The notes below the pieces were generated by a model. That model saw nothing but the letters and a program-made list of their open reading frames with translations. It did not search any database and had not been told where the DNA came from. The position numbers and the translations under genes are program-made. Positions 51,922 through 61,000 of a stretch of 64,000 nucleotides of DNA are shown piece by piece (position 1 is the first letter of the stretch; the number at the start of each line of letters is the position of its first letter). This stretch comes from CAKZNE01 sp964485405. Its GTDB lineage: Bacteria > Bacteroidota > Bacteroidia > Flavobacteriales > Schleiferiaceae. The DNA lies in NCBI GenBank assembly GCA_964485405.1, contig CAZAJG010000012.1, positions 30,996-94,995 on the forward strand, given 5' to 3'.

Positions 51922-54900
51922 TCCAAAAAAAGTCGCTAAAGAGAATTTCTGTATTGCTCGCCATGGTTTTCATCAACCAGATCTTTTTTCCTACCGCTAT
52001 GCTAGCAGTAACCGGAGGACCCGGCCAACCCGAGTTAGAAAGCTTCACCCCTTTCAACAGTTCGGATATGGTAGATCCTTTTTCGGGAGATTTTACATAC
52101 AACATTCCGTTGCTCAACGTTCCGGGCCCCAACGGGGGTTACCCGATTAACATTGCCTATTCTGGCAACCTGGGTACCGAGCAAGAAGCCGGTTGGGTAG
52201 GCTTGGGGTGGAGCATAAACCCAGGAGCTATAAACCGGCAACTGCGCGGCTTACCAGACGATTTTGACGGAAGCCAGGAGGTTACACGTAAACGAAAAAT
52301 GAAACCCAATCGCACCTATACCCTAGGCGTGGGTACCGCTTTTTCCGAAGTGTTTGGTTTTGATCTCAGCAAGAATGATATAGATGTGCAACTCAATGCA
52401 AATATCAATCTAACGGTAAATAACTACAACGGTTTTAACATGGGCATAGGAGCAGGATTCTCTCTTGTGGAAAATAAAGCTACCGAAGGTAGTGATGGAA
52501 CAAACGACTCAGCAGATGAACCTGGAAGCGAACCCGGTTCCAAGAAGCAGAACACGAAAAAGAGTTATGCCAAATTCACTAAACTCTCCTTGAAAGATGC
52601 TAAGAAAATGTATCCCAAAGAAGCTTTTGTTCAGCAAAGTATAGCCAAGTTCCGTGGAGGTTTAATTCGTTCCATAGGCAACATTCCTTCCTCCACCTTT
52701 TTTGCCGGTTCAGGCGATAATCTATCCAGCATTGACTTTCCCAGAAAATCAAACTCTTTCACCTTTGACGGGAAGTTAGGAGGAGACATCTTTGGCGTAA
52801 CCAGTGATGTAGAGTTTACCTTGTTTTACTCTCAACAAGATTATGCCGAGGACGAAATCTCATATCCCGCTTACGGTTATATGTACTCCGAAAGTGGATC
52901 CAAGGACAAAGACGCAATCTTGGATTTTTACACGGATAAGAATTCCGCCTTAGGTGCCTCATCAGCCTATTTGCCTGTTCCGGTGCTAACCAATGATGTT
53001 TTCAGCGTAACTGGGCAAGGCGTAGCCGGAGTATATCGTTCGCAATTAGGGACTGTCCCTCTACTTTCTACACCAGATGTGGAAAGCAATTCCAATGCTT
53101 ACGGTTTTGGCTTAGACCTAGCTGGAGGAACGGGTACCAAAGTTGGGTTTAATCCCAAAGCGTCCTTTACCGAAAGTAATTCCGGAAAATGGACGCGGGG
53201 AGATGACGCCATTGAATGGTTTAGAGAAAGTTTAGGGCTTACCGCTACAGAAGAAGCAACTTTCGAACAAAGCTCCTTCATTAAACTGGGTGACCTTACC
53301 GATAACCAGTGGCATAAGAACAATCTTTTGCAAAATGCAGAAGCACTACGCTTTGATCTAAAAACCGAATTTCAAGCGCTGAGCTGGAAACCCAAAGCTA
53401 TATCTCAATTGTATCGAGATGCAGGAGGAAGCTTTAAACTGGAAAAAGCAGATCACATCCGAAAAGAAAGAGCAGCACGCTCCAATCTCTTCAAGTATTT
53501 TACCGCAGCGGAACTCAATGATATCTACGGTGCCGATACGCATCGAGATATCTACACTACAACCTCCGATCTCACGACAGATGGAGCAATTATAAACGCG
53601 AATGGACAAACCGATCAAAATGTGAGTACTGCGGGCACAGGTTCCCTCATCCACCAAATCGAGGTGGAAAACAACCATGTAAATTATGTATACGGTATTC
53701 CGGTATTTACCAACTCCAAAATAGACCGAACCTTTTCCATAAGCCCGCCTGCCAGCATCGCCAATGTAAGAGGAGTTGTAAATGTAGGCACAGATGATGA
53801 CAGCAAAGACAACGAAAAAGGAAGAGCAGCGCTCTTTAACGAAAATGTTACCGGAAAATTTGCACATGCTTATTTACTCACCGAAATTCTTTCAGATGAT
53901 TACGTAGATATAAGCAATAACGGAGTATCAGAAGATGACTTTGGCAGCTACACCAAGTTTGATTACCTAAGACTGTATGACAACTTTATATCTCACTCTC
54001 CTGCTCAAACTTCTTCCCAAACCATTGCTTCTTATGTACCTGGAGTGCATAGCGATGAAGAGGACGATATGGCTACGTATTCCCGCTCAAATAAAGAAAT
54101 CTATTACCTGCACAAGGTGGAAACCAAAACCCACTACGCTGAATTCCAATTAGCCGTTCGAGGAGATGACTACGCACAGATAGGAAGTAACATTCAAAAA
54201 CTGGCCAAACTCAAAAAAATTACGCTCTATAAAAAGAATAGTGGTAGCTCGGATACCGAAATTAAAAGTGTAGAGTTTGAGTACAATGACGATGAAAGCA
54301 CAGCAGGCTTAATGCAAGGGGCACCTGCTGCTGCGAATGGCAAACTTACCTTAAAGCGTATCCGTTTCACCTTTGAAGGACAGAAAACCGATACCTACCT
54401 CAACCCCTATGAATTCGACTACTACAACAGCGGAGTAACCTACAGCCAAGGCGATGCCGACAAATGGGGAAAATACCAACCTGACACCTATAACGATTTT
54501 AACAACAACTACTTATATCCCTACACCGCTCAAGACAGAGACCTTAATAACGATGGGGTAGTTAACGATTCAGATACGGACATCCGCAATACTTGGGCCA
54601 GCGCATGGCGCCTCAAAACCATTACCCTACCTACGGGAGGAGAGGTGGATGTACAATACGAAGGCGATGATTATGGGTATGTACAAGACAAAAATGCACA
54701 GGCGATGTATCAAATTGTAGGACTTGGAACCCCTGGAACCTACGCTCTATCCAGCAACCGTATTTATTTTAAACTTAAGGAAAATGTAGCCACTGGAACC
54801 AATGCCGCAACATTGGCAGCTCAGCTTAGTGAAGACATGGAGAATGTGTACTTCAAAGCACTAGTTGTCTTAAAAAACAAGCCGAGTCAGTATGATGCGC

Positions 54901-57900
54901 ATGGTGCTTTTGAACAAAATGGAGATGTAAAAGAATTTGTGGAAGGCTATTTAGACTTTACCAATATTGGTTTTGATGACGATTGCTTGCTTTCCGGAAG
55001 CACTTCAGATGGTATTTATCAATACGCTTATGTAAACGTGGCCAATGGTAGCGGTGGCAAAAATCCGATACGTTTAGCTGCAGCCAACTATTTGCGGTTA
55101 AATGGACAACATCTCAATTCCAGCTTCAATATCAACTTTACCGGAGGCCAATCGGAAAGCAACCTCATCAGCATCGCTTCCTCCATCATTCAATCTGCTA
55201 CCAGCGACAAAGACATGAACCGCAACTTTGTAGAAACTGTGATAGGACCAAGTAAAAACTATTGTAGCGACTTAGGGACAAATTTGCCCTCTATCATTCG
55301 CCTAAATGCACAAGGGGCACAGAAATATGGTGGAGGTTCTCGCGTAAGCGAAATCATAGTAAAAGACAATTGGAATACCATGCAAGGCTCTGAAGAAACC
55401 TTTAACATGAGACAAGTGTACACCTACCAAACGGAAGATGGGCAAACCTCTGGCGTAGCCGAATATGAGCCACTCTTGGGTGGAGAAGAAAATCCATTGA
55501 GGCAGCCACATTACTATTCTACGGATAGAGCTTTCTTTAAAGATGAAGGCTTAATGTTCGATCTTCCCGCCACAGAAGCCCTATATCCTTCTCCCAGGGT
55601 AGGCTACTCCCGAGTGGTGGTAGAAAGCATTCCGGTGAACACCGATGGTACCGACATTGCCGATGGATATACTCTAAGCTCCAACGGTATACTGGTAAAT
55701 GAATTTTATACCGCTAAAGATTACCCGGTACGATCCTCTTCCACCAAACCCAAAAAAGTAAATCTAAACGATGCCGCAGAAATGGCGAAGTGGGTTGGCG
55801 GAAAAAAATTCTTTCAACCCGGCTTTAGTCAAGGTTATTATACTGAGCTAAACGATATGCATGGTAAGCAAAGACGGGTAAGCACCTACAGCGCTTCTTT
55901 GGGTACCGATGATGCGCCCTTCCAGTCTACCACCTATTTCTACAAAACCATAGGAGGATTCTCTCAGGGCGCCAAAAATTATCTCAACAACGAGGTGGAA
56001 GTACTTACCAACGATGGTGCTGTTGAAAATCAAACCATTGGTCAGGTATCCGAAGCATGGGTAGAAATGAGCGAGAATCAAACCAAAACCTTAGGAGGTG
56101 ACATTAAAACCAACTTGGATCTAATTGTAGTATTCGGGATACCCATACCCATACCAACGGCATTGCCTACCATAGACTATAATTACCGCATGCGGAGAAC
56201 CTTAGTGCTGAATAAGTTAGTGAGCAAAACGGCCATACTGGATAAAGTAGTTACCCAGCAAGAAGGGCGAACCACTATTGTAAACAACCTCTTGTTTGAT
56301 TATGAAAACGGACAACCCCTACTTACACAAGTACTCAACGATCACGATAAACCTATTTACTCCTACAATCGTCCACAACACTGGGTAAATAGTAACTTTA
56401 AACATCCTTGGAGGAACTGGAAAGCACGGGTGAGCAAAACCCTTTGGGTAAACATTATCCAAAATGGAGATATCATTCTGGCCGATAATGGTACCAAGTA
56501 TTGGGTAGAAAATGCGGAAGCGGGAACATTGCGAAATCAAAGCGGAACGGCCTCCAGCATCAATGATGCTGACTTCCCAGGAGGTACCATTGTACAATCC
56601 GGATACACCGGAAGATCCGGTGCAATGTCTTCTCAGTTAGTATCCTTAAACGACCCCACCTTGCTAACCAATCGAGAGTTCCTACTCTTCCACAGTTACA
56701 ACCACAAAGCCGGATGGAAAAACGGGGTACAACAGGATCTAAACGATGGAAACCTAAATAGTGCCACCGCCTACTACGATTGCGATAGTAATCCGTTAGA
56801 AGACTGTTCCATTCCAGGAGGCAATACCACTTTTTGCCCTACCGTGCAAACCGAAGGTTCGGTGCTGCTTTTCGGAAACCCAAACAAGTCCTCCACTCTT
56901 AAGGCAAGCGTCACCTTTCCGGATGAGTATGAGAATGAAATGGGTGATTTTACCCTCGAAAAAATTGGAGGCATGGTAAGAGCTACCCATGGAAACATCG
57001 TACTTATTTTAGGTTGGAGCGATCCCGAAAACCTTTTCCCGGAATGTATACCTGGGGTGTTAGATGCCGGAGTAAGCCTCTTTGCTCACGATGTAAAGAA
57101 CTACGAAGTATTGGGTACTGCTACCTACAGCATCGATATAAGCGATATAAACGATAACCCGAGCCGTTACAAAAACTGGCACGATTACAAATCTGTACAA
57201 TCGCTAAAAAATGTTGGTCGAAGAGGCTATACCGATAACAACCAAACCGATGGTTTTTTTGAAACCCGTTTGGATGAGGACGGTAGCTATACCACCTACG
57301 TAGACTATAACTTTAGTGCCCTACCCGAGAAGAACAGCGACTGGGTAAACCAAGGCACCGTAAATCAATACGATCCCTTTGGTAATGTGCTGGAAAGCGA
57401 AAACGCTATCGGCATTCATTCGGCTGAGCTTTTTAATGAAGATCATACCCTGGTTACCGCTACAGGTGTAAACAGCCAATACGATGAGTTGGGTTACCAC
57501 AATTTTGAAGACTTGAGCGGATCCTGGACAGGCACCCACGGACACTTAAACTTCAGCAGCGCGTCCATCAACACCACCTACGCACACACTGGAGAACAAG
57601 GGTTAAACGTAAGCACCTCTACTACGCTCAGTTTATCCGATTTAGAGGCTTCCAAAAAGTATCGACTGAGCTTTTGGCAACAAACAGCAAGCCCTTTAAT
57701 AACCGCTAGTGGAAGCAATACCTACACCGTAGATGCGAAAAACATAGACGGGTGGGATTTGATCACCTACACCTTCACTTCTTCCGGTAGCGGAACGGCT
57801 TCCATCAACTTTAATGGAACAGGTTTGGTAGACGATATACGCTTTTACCCAGCTAACGCAGCCCTTAAAACCTTTGTGTACGACCTCAACACCTACCGCC

Positions 57901-58037
57901 TTATTGCGCAGATGGATGCCAACAATTTCGCCACCCTATACGGATACAACGAAGAAGGCACCTTAAGCCAGGTAAAGAAAGAAACCGATAGAGGCATACA
58001 AACCGTGTCTAACTACATCGTTCACCGCCAGAAATAA
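51918..58037 (+). CDS. Giant SpvB/Rhs-type secreted protein, part 1 of a pair
   Basis: 2,039 residues from ATG 51918, which overlaps the lipoprotein stop; an ATG at 51885 would extend further into that gene and push the signal peptide inward. Signal region: SLKRISVLLAMVFINQIFF. The N-terminal domain (about 34-115) carries DPFSGDFTYNIPLLNVPGPNGGYPINIAYSG and WVGLGWSINPGAINR, the SpvB-like start of Bacteroidota Rhs shells. The middle holds LPTGGEVDVQYEGDDYGYVQ, GGGSRVSEIIVKDNW and SGVAEYEPLLGGEENPLRQPH. A jelly-roll module lies near 1860-1985, and the last 55 residues (FVYDLNTYRLIAQMDANNFATLYGYNEEG) end as a YD-like strand just before part 2. No catalytic domain is visible. With the next gene it probably forms a split shell. 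Confidence 0.85.
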   Translation: MIQKKSLKRISVLLAMVFINQIFFPTAMLAVTGGPGQPELESFTPFNSSDMVDPFSGDFTYNIPLLNVPGPNGGYPINIAYSGNLGTEQEAGWVGLGWSINPGAINRQLRGLPDDFDGSQEVTRKRKMKPNRTYTLGVGTAFSEVFGFDLSKNDIDVQLNANINLTVNNYNGFNMGIGAGFSLVENKATEGSDGTNDSADEPGSEPGSKKQNTKKSYAKFTKLSLKDAKKMYPKEAFVQQSIAKFRGGLIRSIGNIPSSTFFAGSGDNLSSIDFPRKSNSFTFDGKLGGDIFGVTSDVEFTLFYSQQDYAEDEISYPAYGYMYSESGSKDKDAILDFYTDKNSALGASSAYLPVPVLTNDVFSVTGQGVAGVYRSQLGTVPLLSTPDVESNSNAYGFGLDLAGGTGTKVGFNPKASFTESNSGKWTRGDDAIEWFRESLGLTATEEATFEQSSFIKLGDLTDNQWHKNNLLQNAEALRFDLKTEFQALSWKPKAISQLYRDAGGSFKLEKADHIRKERAARSNLFKYFTAAELNDIYGADTHRDIYTTTSDLTTDGAIINANGQTDQNVSTAGTGSLIHQIEVENNHVNYVYGIPVFTNSKIDRTFSISPPASIANVRGVVNVGTDDDSKDNEKGRAALFNENVTGKFAHAYLLTEILSDDYVDISNNGVSEDDFGSYTKFDYLRLYDNFISHSPAQTSSQTIASYVPGVHSDEEDDMATYSRSNKEIYYLHKVETKTHYAEFQLAVRGDDYAQIGSNIQKLAKLKKITLYKKNSGSSDTEIKSVEFEYNDDESTAGLMQGAPAAANGKLTLKRIRFTFEGQKTDTYLNPYEFDYYNSGVTYSQGDADKWGKYQPDTYNDFNNNYLYPYTAQDRDLNNDGVVNDSDTDIRNTWASAWRLKTITLPTGGEVDVQYEGDDYGYVQDKNAQAMYQIVGLGTPGTYALSSNRIYFKLKENVATGTNAATLAAQLSEDMENVYFKALVVLKNKPSQYDAHGAFEQNGDVKEFVEGYLDFTNIGFDDDCLLSGSTSDGIYQYAYVNVANGSGGKNPIRLAAANYLRLNGQHLNSSFNINFTGGQSESNLISIASSIIQSATSDKDMNRNFVETVIGPSKNYCSDLGTNLPSIIRLNAQGAQKYGGGSRVSEIIVKDNWNTMQGSEETFNMRQVYTYQTEDGQTSGVAEYEPLLGGEENPLRQPHYYSTDRAFFKDEGLMFDLPATEALYPSPRVGYSRVVVESIPVNTDGTDIADGYTLSSNGILVNEFYTAKDYPVRSSSTKPKKVNLNDAAEMAKWVGGKKFFQPGFSQGYYTELNDMHGKQRRVSTYSASLGTDDAPFQSTTYFYKTIGGFSQGAKNYLNNEVEVLTNDGAVENQTIGQVSEAWVEMSENQTKTLGGDIKTNLDLIVVFGIPIPIPTALPTIDYNYRMRRTLVLNKLVSKTAILDKVVTQQEGRTTIVNNLLFDYENGQPLLTQVLNDHDKPIYSYNRPQHWVNSNFKHPWRNWKARVSKTLWVNIIQNGDIILADNGTKYWVENAEAGTLRNQSGTASSINDADFPGGTIVQSGYTGRSGAMSSQLVSLNDPTLLTNREFLLFHSYNHKAGWKNGVQQDLNDGNLNSATAYYDCDSNPLEDCSIPGGNTTFCPTVQTEGSVLLFGNPNKSSTLKASVTFPDEYENEMGDFTLEKIGGMVRATHGNIVLILGWSDPENLFPECIPGVLDAGVSLFAHDVKNYEVLGTATYSIDISDINDNPSRYKNWHDYKSVQSLKNVGRRGYTDNNQTDGFFETRLDEDGSYTTYVDYNFSALPEKNSDWVNQGTVNQYDPFGNVLESENAIGIHSAELFNEDHTLVTATGVNSQYDELGYHNFEDLSGSWTGTHGHLNFSSASINTTYAHTGEQGLNVSTSTTLSLSDLEASKKYRLSFWQQTASPLITASGSNTYTVDAKNIDGWDLITYTFTSSGSGTASINFNGTGLVDDIRFYPANAALKTFVYDLNTYRLIAQMDANNFATLYGYNEEGTLSQVKKETDRGIQTVSNYIVHRQK

Positions 58038-58063
58038 GCCACTAACCATCAACCCATACGATC

Positions 58064-61000
58064 ATGAATTCATACCCTAACATAAAGCTCCCCAAGTTAA
58101 GCTCCCCAAGCCTTAGCCTTCTAAAGTTGCTTTCACCTGCCAAGCAACGGGCTGTCGTACTCGTCTTGTTGCTTGCCTTCGGCATATCCACCCCCATTAA
58201 AGCCGCAGAAGAAAAGGTAAGCTCCTCCATTCAAATAGCGAACGCCTCTCTGAGCAGTACGTTGAGTGTACAAAGTCGCTTTTACAACAACATGCCTGGT
58301 CACGACTACAAAGGGCAGTTAAAGCTTAAACTCTATTTTGATAGAGATTATGAAACTACACCCAACATGTTTTTAGGAACCCAATCCTTTCAGGTAGTAG
58401 TGGGCTACAGTGCAGCTATAACGCCACACGGAAGCACCTCTCCAGAACCAGCAGTAACGGGAACCCTCACTCTAAAATATGATGTTACAGAAGGGGGAGA
58501 AATCGTAGATCATGTACAAGATGATTTAAGTCGTTTTGACAATGGAGGAGGCGTTATTGGCTCCATAAATGCAACCAAAGCCAACATACAAATTACCTCC
58601 ATTGCCTTGCAAAATTTCAGCGGTGTTGGCATACTCGGCAATTATCCAGATAATGTCATTTTAGAAGCGGAATTGATCTCCGATCATTTTAGAAGCATTT
58701 CCAGCAGCACGCCAAGTAGTAATGCCCCCGGTTTGGATCTAAGCAACCGCTATTTTAACCTGCGTTACCCTTTTATTCCTGGAGCAGAGTTTTATGAGAT
58801 CGAATGGCTTTTTGTTTCAGATGGCAGCCTTACAGGCGATCATCGCTCCGAAACCTTTCCTGTAGATTTTAAAGATGCCAGCCGTATCCGCATTCGTGAA
58901 AACTACTATGCCTTACCGTTAGAATTTTCCAGAGGATCGCTCATCCACCGCTTTCGAATGATTGGTATAGACGCTCAGGGGAATTATACCTACAGCCCGT
59001 GGAATTACGATCCAAATAATCCCACCATTTCCTCTATCAATACCGACCAAACCGCAGCCACCGGAAACAACTATTTCTATCATTACATAGACAATAGCGC
59101 GAAACTAAACGACAACCTCAATTGGGAGTATTCTTCGGTTTTTGCAGAAAATGGATTGCGAAAAGATCAGTTGCGCTTTTTTGATGGCCTGGGTAGAGAC
59201 AAACAAACCGTTACCCTCTTAAATTCGGATGACTATGCTGTGGTGATGGAAAATGAATACGATTATGCCGGACGCCCTGCGCTACAGCTCATGCCCGCTC
59301 CTGTAGCCTCTCAAGGTTTGCAATACTATGCGGCAAACTCTAATTTTTCGCACAGCAACCACTTTACCGATACCCGTTTGGATCAGGTAACTTCTGGTGC
59401 TACCGAGGTGCCCGCTCCACTGGATGCCAGCACCTTGGTGAACCAATACTATTCCTCCAGCAATACCCTAAACTCAGAGTTTAGGGATTGGATACCTGAT
59501 GCCAATGGTTACGCCTACACCCAGGTACAATACGACAACAATGGAACCGGAAGAGTGATACAACAAGGAGGCCTGGGCAGCACCTTTGCTTTAAAAAGCG
59601 GACGAAATAAGGAATACCTCTACGGACGACCTACACAATCAGAAATTGATCGCTTGTTTGGAAACGAAGCGGGCTCCGCCATCAATTACTCTAAAGACTA
59701 TATTGTAGATGAAAATAAACAGATTAGTGTAACCTACAAAGATGGTTCAGACCGGGTAATTGCTACAGCCTTAACCGGAGCTACCCCAGCTAACCTGGTT
59801 TCTATTCCCCGTGAACCGGAAACCATAGAAAGTTCGCTGTTTCAAAACAAAACCGAAACCGCAGCAGGTGTATTTGAAGATTATACCATTATTACCGTTC
59901 CGGTACCAGGCACCTACTTCTTTCAGCAGCAGGTGGGAAGCTTTACGGCACCTGCCACCTGTAACCCAAGTGTTACCTATGGCCCAAGTGCCAGTATGAC
60001 GTTGGAAATTACGCTAACCAACATCCAAACCGGAGTGGAAGAAATGCGATACGGAGGGAATTATACACCCAGTAACATGCCTCTCAATATAGAAGTTCCT
60101 AAAGTCATACCCCAAGGAAATTACATCCTCAAACGCATTATCCGTACCAACGAAGACCATATTGCTTCTACCCGGCCTGCGCTAAAAAACCATTTAATGA
60201 CCAATATGGGGTCTATTGACGAGTGTGTTCCTTATATTTTAGACAACAGCACACCCTGTGCGGATCCCGATTGTATTACCTCCTGCGAGGAATCCTATGA
60301 AACCGAAATAAATGGTGAAACTTATTATTTGGATGCCGATGGAAATTTCTACACCACCCAAACCACCCAGGTAACAGCTGCCATAAACGCCTGTAAACAA
60401 GCCTGTAACGCGGCCGAGGAAGGCGCCAACGACTTGAATTTTTGTGAAGTACGTAGAGGTAGCCTCATAGCCGACATGAGCCCAGGCGGACAGTACTTTG
60501 AAAATTTAGCGCCCCGCACACAATACAATAGCAATGGATCCATACTCCTTAATGCACAAGGACAACCCGATTACAACAGCAGCTACAACTGGTACGATTG
60601 GTTGCAAGCCAACCTGGGCACCAGTGCCAATACCGGGCTAGCCACCTTTAACGGGCTGGCGGGTACTTCTTTTAGCAGCTGGGACGATGTACGCACCAAC
60701 TGGCAATCTTCCTGGGCGGACCTGATCGTAGACCAACACCCAGAATATTGTATTTACGAAGCCTATTGCCTTTGCTTGGCCACCAACAGTGCCGATGTAG
60801 GCATTTGGCATTACATGAACCGCATGAATCGCGATAATACGGATGCTTATGCTACTTCTGATCCAGACTATCCGCTCTTTAATCCTTTAGGCCTTCCCAC
60901 CAATTCTTCTACTATTAGTGGATCTTTAGACAATCCGGATTATATGCCCTATGAGCAAGACCGGGTGGATAGCATTATCGCTTCTGGAAATGATATTCTC